From: Bacillota bacterium
GTDB lineage: Bacteria; Bacillota; SHA-98; UBA4971
NCBI GenBank assembly: GCA_014360195.1
Contig: JACIXY010000008.1
Span: forward strand, 27,406 to 91,405
DNA length: 64,000 nt
Reading direction: 5' to 3'
Within the stretch, counting starts at the first letter, position 1, and each line of letters starts with the position of its first letter. This document shows, in pieces, positions 1-7,389 of this stretch. The translations under genes were made by a program, and so were the position numbers. A model generated the notes under the pieces. That model was not told the DNA's origin. It worked only from the letters and a program-made list of their open reading frames with translations, and ran no database searches.

Positions 1-591
1 CCCGGTTATCCGGCGGAGCCTCTTGCCGGCCTTCCCCACCACCGCCGCAACGAGCGGCATGATGGCGCTTGTCACGAGGGAAAGCCTCCAGTCCAGGTAG
101 AACATGAAACCTGCGATGCCCGCAAGCATGACGACCTGGGACAGAAGCTCGGCTATGCCCGTGGACACGCTCGCCTGGACGATGGCCACGTCGTTCGTGA
201 CGCGGGATATCATCTCGCCCCGACGCCTGCTCTCGTGAAAGCCCAGCGACATGCGCTGGAGGTGGCCGTATATCTTCTCCCGCAGGTCGGCGACGACCCT
301 GTGGCCCACAAATGCCATGAGGTAAACCTGGCCGTACGATACGATCCCCCTGACAAGGAACAGCACCAGTATGCCGACGACGATGAGGTTGAGCATGGCA
401 GCGCGTCCGGCCGCGTCGGGCCCCGAGAGGACCCTGTCTATGAGTTCCTTGACCACCCAGTATATGACAAGGTTCGAAAGGCCTGCAAGGACCGTACAGA
501 CGAGGCCGCCCGCGAAGATATGGGCGTAAGGCAGCATCACCCTGATGAGCCTTTTGAGGGGACCCTTGCCCCCCTTGCCGCCCTGCTTCAA
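1..591 (-). CDS. MsbA-like ABC exporter, N-terminal membrane domain (partial)
   Basis: The first 197 residues of a type IV (half-size exporter) ABC protein; the rest, including the ATPase domain, lies beyond the window edge. The translation has two clear membrane segments near residues 20-45 and 55-80 and the family's helix after them (RVTNDVAIVQ near residue 125), typical of lipid and multidrug exporters. The start is a TTG whose last bases overlap the TGA of the preceding lpxB paralogue (TTGA), so the two are probably translationally coupled. Position at the end of an lpx operon makes lipid A-core flipping at the inner membrane (MsbA) the likely role. A generic multidrug half-transporter remains possible because the nucleotide-binding half is not visible. 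Confidence 0.82.
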   Translation of the reverse strand, partial: MKQGGKGGKGPLKRLIRVMLPYAHIFAGGLVCTVLAGLSNLVIYWVVKELIDRVLSGPDAAGRAAMLNLIVVGILVLFLVRGIVSYGQVYLMAFVGHRVVADLREKIYGHLQRMSLGFHESRRRGEMISRVTNDVAIVQASVSTGIAELLSQVVMLAGIAGFMFYLDWRLSLVTSAIMPLVAAVVGKAGKRLRRITG

Positions 592-2099
592 CGGCGCCTA
601 CCCCCAGTCGAAATCAACGTCTCAAGGATTACAGCAGCCACCCGGTCGGACGCCCCAGGCTGGCCCATGGCCTGCCGCAACTCCAGAGCAATTCTACCGC
701 GCGCCTTTACGTCCTGCAATAGTTCCAGAACCTTGATGGCCACGTCCTGGGCGCCGATGATCCCCCGTACCTCAGGGGTGATCATTCGTCTCTGGCGCTT
801 GTTGGGAATTGCAGTAAACTCGATACGCTCGAGGGCCCTCTGAACGCCGATACGCTTCAGATGGCGGCCTATGACGGGAATGCTCCCGACAAGCCCCGGA
901 AGGCCGGGAAGCGGGACCTCTTCCGGGATGTTCATCGGGACGGCCACCACCGTGGGCACCCCCAGAAACGCAAGCTCTGCCGTGACGGTGCCCGGCATGG
1001 CCACGGCGACGTCGGACGCCGCCATGGCGTCGTAGCGGCCCCGGTCCACCAGCCTCACGGCTACTCCCTCGTCTGTCTCGATTACGTACGCAGGTTCCGG
1101 CCCATTTCCAGGGCGCGACGCAAATGACCCTGCAACCTGGACCAGCCTGCCGCCAGCGCCCTCCAGCCTCCGGGCCGTGTGCAGGCCCTGCCGGGCACTT
1201 CGCCGCTGCCGCGCCTGGCTCGCCTGCCTCGCGCCCGCTTGCCCCGCCGCCGCGGCATCCGCCGCGCTTACGGCGCCCGCGGTGTCGGTCGGGGGACTCG
1301 CCGCGGCGGCCGAAAGCGCCGCGCCGACCATGCTGGGGCTGACGTAGGGCGAGAGCACGGCAAGGAACGCGGCGTCGTCCCTGAACTTCTTCACGATCTC
1401 CGCGACCCTCAGGAAAAACGGCATGGCGTAAGATATCTGCTGCCTGCGGCTCCCCGGCATCAGGCACACAAGCGGAGCATTGGCCCCAACTCCCAACGCC
1501 GCCCTTACCGCATCCTTGTCGAGGTCGGCCTTTACCCCATCTATCATGAGGTTTCCCACGATGGTGACCTTCTCAGCGGGCACGCCCTTTTTCCGGAGCT
1601 TGGCCTCGACACGCGCGTCTTCAACCATGAAGCGGGCGAAGCTTCCGATGAATCCCGCCGTGCGATCGCTGTAGAGGACCGCGGGGTAACCCAGCCTCCT
1701 CGCAAGGAGTGCGGAGTGCATGGGGTCGCCGCCCAGGTGCGCCACGATGCCAGGGCCGCCCGCAAGCGGCCGGAGCCCTTTCGGAACCACACCGAAAAGC
1801 GCGTACCTCACGTACTCGGACGGCGCGACCACCGCGTCCACGCCTGGGATGGCCGCGGCCACCTCGGCCTCGCGCCCGCTCGCGAAGGGACACGGGGGCA
1901 CGACCACCACCACAGCAAGCCCGTCGAACGCAGGGGCAACCCTGGCCTCCAGGGCGCGCACCCTTCCCACAACCGGCCTTGCCCAGCCCGAGATTTCCCC
2001 GGGGCTGTTGGCCACGACGACTACCGCTGCGCGCCGCCCTGCCGTGTGCCCGGATGCACCCGTGCCGCCGCCGCTCACGCTCATGCGTCCGCCACTCAT
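588..2099 (-). CDS. LpxB-related glycosyltransferase (lipid-A-disaccharide synthase paralogue)
   Basis: A 503-residue protein with an LpxB/GT-B style architecture: an ANSPGEISGW motif near the N terminus, a CLMPGSRRQQI stretch resembling the PGSR nucleotide-sugar loop, and an AMPGTVTAELAFLGVP segment like the C-terminal donor site. It matches the family annotated as lipid-A-disaccharide synthase-related. About 55 low-complexity residues (Ala, Gln, Arg and Ser rich) interrupt the middle. The chosen ATG overlaps the lpxB stop as ATGA; a longer reading frame begins at 2204 but lies inside lpxB. It lies between true lpxB and the MsbA-like gene. Its acceptor is unknown; a second glycosylation of the lipid A precursor, or another undecaprenyl or lipid substrate, is inference. 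Confidence 0.75.
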   Translation of the reverse strand: MSGGRMSVSGGGTGASGHTAGRRAAVVVVANSPGEISGWARPVVGRVRALEARVAPAFDGLAVVVVVPPCPFASGREAEVAAAIPGVDAVVAPSEYVRYALFGVVPKGLRPLAGGPGIVAHLGGDPMHSALLARRLGYPAVLYSDRTAGFIGSFARFMVEDARVEAKLRKKGVPAEKVTIVGNLMIDGVKADLDKDAVRAALGVGANAPLVCLMPGSRRQQISYAMPFFLRVAEIVKKFRDDAAFLAVLSPYVSPSMVGAALSAAAASPPTDTAGAVSAADAAAAGQAGARQASQARQRRSARQGLHTARRLEGAGGRLVQVAGSFASRPGNGPEPAYVIETDEGVAVRLVDRGRYDAMAASDVAVAMPGTVTAELAFLGVPTVVAVPMNIPEEVPLPGLPGLVGSIPVIGRHLKRIGVQRALERIEFTAIPNKRQRRMITPEVRGIIGAQDVAIKVLELLQDVKARGRIALELRQAMGQPGASDRVAAVILETLISTGGRRR

Positions 2100-3244
2100 G
2101 CGTCCGCCACCTCGATCGCCAGCCTGGCGGCCCGCTCCAGCGCCCCGGGGGACCCCAGGCCCGTGCGAGCCCTCGCGAGCTCCTCGATCATCGTGCCGGC
2201 ACAAGCCGGGTCATCGAGGAGCCTCAGCGTCTCGCGGGCGATGGCCTCGCCGCTCGCCTCGTCCTGGAGAAGCTCCGGAACGATGCGCTTTCCCGCGAGG
2301 ATATTCGGCCACGAGATGTAAGGTATCTTCACGAGAAGCTTCCCGAGCGCCCATGTGGACCTCGAGACCCTGTACACCACGACCATGGGCGTCCCGACTA
2401 TGGTCGCCTCCAGCGTGGCCGTGCCCGATGCCACCACGAGCGCGTCCGCCGCCGCCATGCACCGGTGCGCCTGCCCCCGCACGACACGGATGGGCAGCCC
2501 CGACGCCGCGACAGCCTCGCGAACCGCGTCCTCCGGCACAGTCTCGGCAAGCGGCAGCACGAAGCCCACCGCGGGCCTGGCCTTAGCGATCCTCGCCGCG
2601 CCGTCGAGCATGGGCGGGAGGAGAAGCCTTATCTCCTGGGCACGGCTTCCGGGCAGGAGGCCCACAACGGTCGCGGCCGTCTCGAGGCCGGGTCCGAGTC
2701 CCAGCTCAGCCCTGGCGGCCAGCCGGTCCGCGGCGGCAGCCGGGCTCACGAGGTCCAGCAGCGGGTGGCCGATGAACTCCACATCCGCCCCCGCCTCGCG
2801 GTACACCTTAGCCTCCAGCGGAAACACCGACGCAACCTTCGTGACGGTCCTGGCAACACGCCTTGCGCGGCCCCGCCGCCACGCCCATGCCGTGGGAGCG
2901 AAAAGGTACACCGACTTTATGCCCAGCCTCGCAGCCGCTCCGGCAAGCCTCATGTTGAACTCCGGAAAGTCGATGAGGACAAGGCACGACGGCCTCTCCG
3001 AGCTGAGCGCGCGCCTCGCCTCTGCAAGCACCCCTCGCAGGGCGGCCGCGCTTCGCACCGCCTCGGCGAGACCCACGGCCGAAAGGCCGGTGGGGTTGAA
3101 AAGCAGGCGCACACCGGCAGCCTGCATCAACGTCCCACCCAGCCCGACGAGGTCAACGTCAGGACGTAAGACTTTCAGCTTTTCGGCCAGGCGGGCGCCG
3201 TACACGTCCCCCGACGCCTCCCCGGCCACCACCATCACTTTCAA
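2096..3244 (-). CDS. lpxB: Lipid-A-disaccharide synthase
   Basis: A GT19 glycosyltransferase that joins UDP-2,3-diacylglucosamine to lipid X to give the beta-1,6 disaccharide of lipid A at the inner membrane. The 382-residue product has the usual family length. It starts MKVMVVAGEASGD, the hallmark N-terminal motif, and later shows LLPGSRAQEI and VASGTATLEA, the donor-binding signatures. Its ATG overlaps the lpxI stop (ATGA), and its own stop overlaps the next gene the same way, so lpxI-lpxB-paralogue form one tightly coupled unit. Identification is secure. Confidence 0.97.
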   Translation of the reverse strand: MKVMVVAGEASGDVYGARLAEKLKVLRPDVDLVGLGGTLMQAAGVRLLFNPTGLSAVGLAEAVRSAAALRGVLAEARRALSSERPSCLVLIDFPEFNMRLAGAAARLGIKSVYLFAPTAWAWRRGRARRVARTVTKVASVFPLEAKVYREAGADVEFIGHPLLDLVSPAAAADRLAARAELGLGPGLETAATVVGLLPGSRAQEIRLLLPPMLDGAARIAKARPAVGFVLPLAETVPEDAVREAVAASGLPIRVVRGQAHRCMAAADALVVASGTATLEATIVGTPMVVVYRVSRSTWALGKLLVKIPYISWPNILAGKRIVPELLQDEASGEAIARETLRLLDDPACAGTMIEELARARTGLGSPGALERAARLAIEVADA

Positions 3245-4077
3245 GCGTCCCCGCCTCTTGTCCGCGACACCCCGACCACGGCGATCCCCGCCTCATCCGC
3301 CAGGGCGATGGTGTCGCGCTTCCTTACTATTATGGTCCTGCCCGCCTCACACGCGAGCACCCTTGCCTTTGCCTTCCGCATGGCCTCGATCGTGCCGGGC
3401 CCCACCGCCGGCACATCGAACCTTTCGTCCTGGTCGGGCCAGGACATCTTCACCACGACGCACCCGGGAGCAAGCTGCCCGGCGCGCCGTATCATAGCGT
3501 CCGTACCTTCGGCAGCCTCCACCGCGACCACGGCGCGGTCCCTCACCGCGACGGCCTGTCCGATCCCGGCCTTGGTCACACGCTTTGCGATCTCCATCCC
3601 GAACCCGATATCTTCCCACTCCGATAGGGACGGGGCGCGGCACCCGAGGACCCCCTCTTGCGGGAGGGCATCGCCCAGGTAGCGCAGCTGGCTCACAAGG
3701 GTGATCCCCGCCTCCTCGAGCTTCTCCGCAAAACCCAGGAGGACCTGGACGTCGGTGCGGTCGCGCCTGCCGCGGGCGACCCTCTCAACTGTCCCGGCCA
3801 CGCGGCGGCGTCGGAACCCGTCCGCCCGCCAGACCTTGCCGATCATGACGGCCTCGGTCACACCTTCTTTCGTGAGAATAGGCATGATGGAAAGCGCGTC
3901 CGCGAGGTCGACGCGGTAGACCCTGGCAGCGATGGCTTTCACCGCCGGGTCGAGCCTGTCGGTGAGGGATATCACGATGACTTCCATGCCGAGGGCGGAA
4001 GCGTTCTCGGCGACGCAGGACGCAAGCTCCCCCTCGCCTGCGATGAGCCCAAGCCTGGACGACGCCGCGGCGGTCAT
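3241..4077 (-). CDS. lpxI: UDP-2,3-diacylglucosamine pyrophosphatase LpxI
   Basis: A 278-residue DUF1009 (LpxI) protein that hydrolyses UDP-2,3-diacylglucosamine to lipid X, the step before LpxB. The opening GLIAGEGELA and the central segment DRTDVQVLLGFAEKLEEAGI fit the LpxI family rather than the metallophosphatase LpxH. Such genomes commonly use LpxI in place of LpxH. It lies directly between lpxA and lpxB, with a 16-bp gap from lpxA and a 4-bp overlap into lpxB, as expected from pathway order. Confidence 0.95.
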   Translation of the reverse strand: MTAAASSRLGLIAGEGELASCVAENASALGMEVIVISLTDRLDPAVKAIAARVYRVDLADALSIMPILTKEGVTEAVMIGKVWRADGFRRRRVAGTVERVARGRRDRTDVQVLLGFAEKLEEAGITLVSQLRYLGDALPQEGVLGCRAPSLSEWEDIGFGMEIAKRVTKAGIGQAVAVRDRAVVAVEAAEGTDAMIRRAGQLAPGCVVVKMSWPDQDERFDVPAVGPGTIEAMRKAKARVLACEAGRTIIVRKRDTIALADEAGIAVVGVSRTRGGDA

Positions 4078-4093
4078 CGGTCCTGCCAGCCTC

Positions 4094-4933
4094 TCAGCCC
4101 TGCGGTGCGCGGGGCTCGCGGGGGTGGCCTGCGATGATGCCCCTCGCCGAAGTCTTCAGGAACTGCACAAGGTGGTCGATCTCCTCGCTCCCGGAAAGTT
4201 CCTGCTCGATCCTGCCGATCGCTTGCGACAGGTTGAGGCCGGACTCATAGAGGATCTTATACGCGCGCCTCACCGCATCGCGCACTTCGGGGAGCGTGCC
4301 GTTCCTTCGCATGCCGACGATGTTCACGCCGATCACGCGGGCGGGGTTTCCGTCCACCAGCATATATGGAGGCACGTCTTTCGTTACCTTCGCCATGCCG
4401 CCGATCATGGCCATCTTGCCGATCTTCACGAACTGGTGCACCCCGGCCATGCCCCCGACGATGGCGTAATCCTCCAGCGTGCAGTGGCCCGCGAGCGCGG
4501 CGCCCCCTGTGATGATGGTGTGGCTTCCCACGCGGCAATCGTGGGCGATATGGCCGTACGACATCACCATGTTGTTGTCGCCGATTCGCGTCTCCCCGTG
4601 GCCTGCGACCGTGCCGCGGCTTACGGTGACGAACTCGCGGAAGACGTTGTTGTCGCCGATGACGAGCGTCGTCCTCTCGCCGTTATGCTTGAAGTCCTGC
4701 GGCTCTACCCCGATCCTGGCCCCTGACGAGAAAGTGCAGTTCCTGCCGATGGTCGTCGGACCCTCTATCACCACGTGGCTTGCGAGCTTGCATCCGTCGC
4801 CTATCGTCACGTCCTCTCCGATCACGCAGTACGGCCCTATCACCACGTCCTGCCCGATCCTCGCCGTCGGGTGGATGATGGCGGTCTCATGGATCTTCCT
4901 GATACGAAAACCCGGTGTCTGGGCGGTTTTCAT
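4094..4933 (-). CDS. lpxA: UDP-N-acetylglucosamine O-acyltransferase
   Basis: First enzyme of lipid A synthesis; it transfers a 3-hydroxyacyl chain from ACP to UDP-GlcNAc. The 279-residue product is a left-handed beta-helix built from hexapeptide repeats beginning IIHPTARIG, with the catalytic-type His in SYGHIAHDCRVG and the HQFVKIG coil further on. I chose the ATG at 4933, preceded by GAGGGGG at suitable spacing; the frame stays open to 5011, inside fabZ, but that extension is basic, low in similarity and not needed. It lies between fabZ and lpxI. Confidence 0.96.
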   Translation of the reverse strand: MKTAQTPGFRIRKIHETAIIHPTARIGQDVVIGPYCVIGEDVTIGDGCKLASHVVIEGPTTIGRNCTFSSGARIGVEPQDFKHNGERTTLVIGDNNVFREFVTVSRGTVAGHGETRIGDNNMVMSYGHIAHDCRVGSHTIITGGAALAGHCTLEDYAIVGGMAGVHQFVKIGKMAMIGGMAKVTKDVPPYMLVDGNPARVIGVNIVGMRRNGTLPEVRDAVRRAYKILYESGLNLSQAIGRIEQELSGSEEIDHLVQFLKTSARGIIAGHPREPRAPQG

Positions 4934-5007
4934 GAGGATGCCCCCTCGAACTCGAAGCCTTGTTTCTGGCCGGCTGCGACTTCCTTTTACGGAAGCGCTG
5001 CATCGCC

Positions 5008-5517
5008 TCACTCGCCTGTCTTGCCAGCCTCGCCTGTCTTGCCAGCCTCGCTTGCCGGTGAGCCGTTGCCGTTCTCCTTTCCGCCCCGGGCGGCGTCCAC
5101 CAGAGCAAAGGTCATCTCCGCGTCTGCCACGAGCTTGCCGTCCACAAAGGCCGAGCAGGCAGCCCTGCCGAAATCGCCCCTCACCCTGACAAGCTCGGTC
5201 TCCAGCCGCAGCTGGTCTCCAGGCACGACGGGCCGCCGGAACCTGGCCCTGTCCACCCCCACAAGATAGGGAACCTTGTCCGGGGCGCTTCCAAGGCCGA
5301 CCGCTGCGAACGCCGCCACCTGCGCCATGGCCTCCAAGATGAGCACCCCCGGCATCACAGGGTTCCCGGGAAAGTGGCCCTGGAAGAACGGCTCGTTAAT
5401 GGTGACGTTCTTGATGCCCACCGCGCGCTTGCCGTGCTCGAGATCGATGATGCGGTCGACCAATAGAAACGGGTATCTGTGCCGCAAAACCTCCTGAATT
5501 CCGGTTGAGTCGATCAT
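5008..5517 (-). CDS. fabZ: 3-hydroxyacyl-ACP dehydratase FabZ
   Basis: A hot-dog fold dehydratase of fatty-acid elongation that competes with LpxA and LpxC for 3-hydroxyacyl-ACP, which explains its common placement here. The 169-residue product has the active-site His in [13 protein letters not shown] and the Glu helix [10 protein letters not shown]. Its ATG overlaps the lpxC stop (ATGA). After the conserved domain it carries an unusual ~25-residue hydrophilic tail ending in two copies of AGKTGE, encoded by an 18-bp tandem duplication, so the tail is probably recent and dispensable. Confidence 0.96.
   Translation of the reverse strand: MIDSTGIQEVLRHRYPFLLVDRIIDLEHGKRAVGIKNVTINEPFFQGHFPGNPVMPGVLILEAMAQVAAFAAVGLGSAPDKVPYLVGVDRARFRRPVVPGDQLRLETELVRVRGDFGRAACSAFVDGKLVADAEMTFALVDAARGGKENGNGSPASEAGKTGEAGKTGE
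5012..5047. repeat. 18-bp tandem duplication in the 3' end of fabZ
   Basis: Two adjacent perfect copies of tcgcctgtcttgccagcc (5012-5029 and 5030-5047), followed by a third partial copy starting tcgcttgcc. The unit is a multiple of three, so it adds an AGKTGE pair to FabZ without a frameshift. Similar 13- to 18-bp duplications occur at other gene ends in this window. Confidence 0.9.
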
Positions 5518-6410
5518 GATCGGCTATACGCCCCTCCTGTCCCTTGCGTCCCGCGCCGCATCCCGCGCCGGGCCGTCCGGGCGATGGCCCTGGCAAGCTC
5601 ATGGTTCAGCGCGTGCCCCGAGCCGATCCCGATGAAATGGCCCGAGACCCTGCCGAGAAGCGCGATGTCGCCCAAAAAGTCGAGGGCCTTGTGCCGCGCG
5701 GCCTCGTCCGTAAACCTCGCGGGGCCCACGTACCCGTTCTCGCCAACTATGACGGCCTCATCCGGGGTGGCACCAAGCGCAAGGCCCTTTTCGCGCAGTG
5801 TCGCAAGCTCCCACTCGAACCCAACGGTGCGGGCGGGCGCGATGTCCCGCTTGAACACCTCGGGAGTGACCTCGAAGTCCACGTGCTCCGACCGCATCCC
5901 GGGCTTTGCGGCTACGAATGTGAAGCTCACTCGAAGCCCCTCCCCCTCGCTCGGAAGGGCGATGGCGCACGCCTTATCCCGGGTCACCCATGCCGGAGTC
6001 TGGACCCGCAGCACCCTGCGCTCGCGGTCAAGTTCGGCGATGCCCGCCTCTTCGACAAGGTCCACGAAGACGCGCGAGCTTCCGTCACCGAGCGGGATCT
6101 CCTCCCCGTCCACTTCTATGAGAGCGTTATCGACTCCTCCCCAGAGGACGGCGGCAAGAAGGTGCTCGACCGTGAGCACAGCGACGCCGCCTCGCACAAG
6201 CCCGGTTGCGCGATGCGACATCCCGGCGAACTCCACGCTTGCTGGGATGGTTACAGGTCGCGGGAGGTCGCACCGAAGGAACACGATGCCAGTCCCGCTC
6301 GGCGCAGGACGGATGGTAACCCGCGACGGCCTGCCCGTATGAAGGCCCCGCCCATCGTACGAGACGGGCCTCGCCACCGTGGTCTCGCGCTCAAGCGGCC
6401 GCGCCGCCAA
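5514..6410 (-). CDS. lpxC: UDP-3-O-acyl-N-acetylglucosamine deacetylase
   Basis: The committed, zinc-dependent step of lipid A synthesis. The 298-residue product has the family landmarks: [13 protein letters not shown] at the N terminus, TVEHLLAA with the first zinc-type His, and [13 protein letters not shown] followed by SGHALN, which carries the remaining His and Asp ligands. I chose the TTG at 6410, seven bases after AAGAGGTG, because it leaves the usual short leader before the first conserved motif; a GTG at 6451 is an alternative. It is followed by fabZ with an ATGA overlap. Confidence 0.95.
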   Translation of the reverse strand: MAARPLERETTVARPVSYDGRGLHTGRPSRVTIRPAPSGTGIVFLRCDLPRPVTIPASVEFAGMSHRATGLVRGGVAVLTVEHLLAAVLWGGVDNALIEVDGEEIPLGDGSSRVFVDLVEEAGIAELDRERRVLRVQTPAWVTRDKACAIALPSEGEGLRVSFTFVAAKPGMRSEHVDFEVTPEVFKRDIAPARTVGFEWELATLREKGLALGATPDEAVIVGENGYVGPARFTDEAARHKALDFLGDIALLGRVSGHFIGIGSGHALNHELARAIARTARRGMRRGTQGTGGAYSRS

Positions 6411-6591
6411 ACCCCGCCACCTCTTCCGCCACCTCTTCTCGGCAGTTAACACGATAGTTCTACATCGGCGCCGGATTCCCTGCCTGCCGCGCGGCGCACC
6501 GTGACCGCCTCCCGAAGACCGGTGCCTGCTCGCGGCCTTCGGAGGACTGTCGCCTGCCCGCCTCCCTCCTCCGGAGCACGCTCGCAGCCTT
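6411..6591 (-). other. Intergenic segment upstream of lpxC
   Basis: About 180 bases between the upstream ABC ATPase stop and lpxC. The lpxC frame stays open through part of it but its translation is Arg-rich and unlike LpxC. I see no clear sigma-A promoter or U-tailed hairpin, so lpxC is probably read from the ABC gene pair upstream. Confidence 0.5.
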
Positions 6592-7389
6592 TCACAGCTG
6601 AAGTAGCCTGCGGTATTTTCTGCCAATCTCCGACCTCGGGTTCGCGAAAACTTCTTCGGGGCGACCCTCTTCGGCGACCGCTCCGCGTTCCAGCAGCACC
6701 AAGCGGTCCGCCGCGCGAAGGGCGAACCTCATCTCGTGGGTGACGATGACCATGGCGGTATCCCTGGCCGTTGCCAGGTCCTCCATGACGTCCAGAACCT
6801 CTCCGACAAGGATCGGGTCAAGGGATGCGGTAGGCTCGTCCCACAGCATGAGGACGGGCTCAGGCGCAAGGGCCCTCGCGATGCCGACGCGCTGGGCTTC
6901 GCCGCCCGATAGCTCTCCCGGCCTCCGGCAAGCGACGGCGCCGGAAAGCCCGACGCGCTCGAGCGCCCGACGCGCTCGCTCGCGAGCCTCCCCCGGCGCC
7001 ATGCCCGCTGCGACCAGCGGGAGGGCGACGTTGTCGAGGGCGGAGAGCCTGGCGATGAGGTTGAAGCGCTGAAACACGAAGCCGATCTTCCTCCGGACTC
7101 CGAGAAGCTCGCAGTATGGTAGGGTGACGATGTCGCGCGACTCGAAGGTGATGCGCCCCGCGTCAGGCTCGGCAAGCCGCACGATGCACCGGAGAAGGGT
7201 GGACTTGCCGCAGCCGCTTGGGCCTGTAACGACGACCGTCTCGCCCGGCGCGACGTGGAGATCGACCCCGGCGAGGGCGCACGTCTTCCCGTACCTCTTG
7301 AGGAGGCCTTCAACGGTGAGGATGGGCGCGGTCGCCGGCGCGGCCGCCGTGGCCGCCGCATCGATCGTCACTGTCCCGGGAGCCCTCAT
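6592..7389 (-). CDS. ABC transporter ATPase, GlnQ/LolD-like
   Basis: A 265-residue ABC ATPase with Walker A GPSGCGKST, Q-loop VFQRFNL, signature LSGGEAQRVGIARAL, Walker B VLMLWDEPTASLD and the His switch IVTHEMRFA. The sequence type is that of polar amino-acid and LolD ATPases, not LptB. Its ATG overlaps the stop of the adjoining 935-residue permease (ATGA), so the two are surely made together. About 20 Ala- and Thr-rich residues precede the domain. The substrate is unknown; the location between lpt and lpx genes suggests an envelope role. Confidence 0.9.
   Translation of the reverse strand: MRAPGTVTIDAAATAAAPATAPILTVEGLLKRYGKTCALAGVDLHVAPGETVVVTGPSGCGKSTLLRCIVRLAEPDAGRITFESRDIVTLPYCELLGVRRKIGFVFQRFNLIARLSALDNVALPLVAAGMAPGEARERARRALERVGLSGAVACRRPGELSGGEAQRVGIARALAPEPVLMLWDEPTASLDPILVGEVLDVMEDLATARDTAMVIVTHEMRFALRAADRLVLLERGAVAEEGRPEEVFANPRSEIGRKYRRLLQL

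Noticed and set aside
1709..3497. Overlapping plus-strand frames of 288-486 codons opposite lpxB
   Set aside because: Shadows of lpxB and its paralogue, whose minus-strand frames have clear family motifs.
6592..7389. Calling the ATPase next to the lpt/lpx genes LptB
   Set aside because: Its signature and sequence type are those of GlnQ/LolD ATPases, and it is coupled to a non-LptFG permease.
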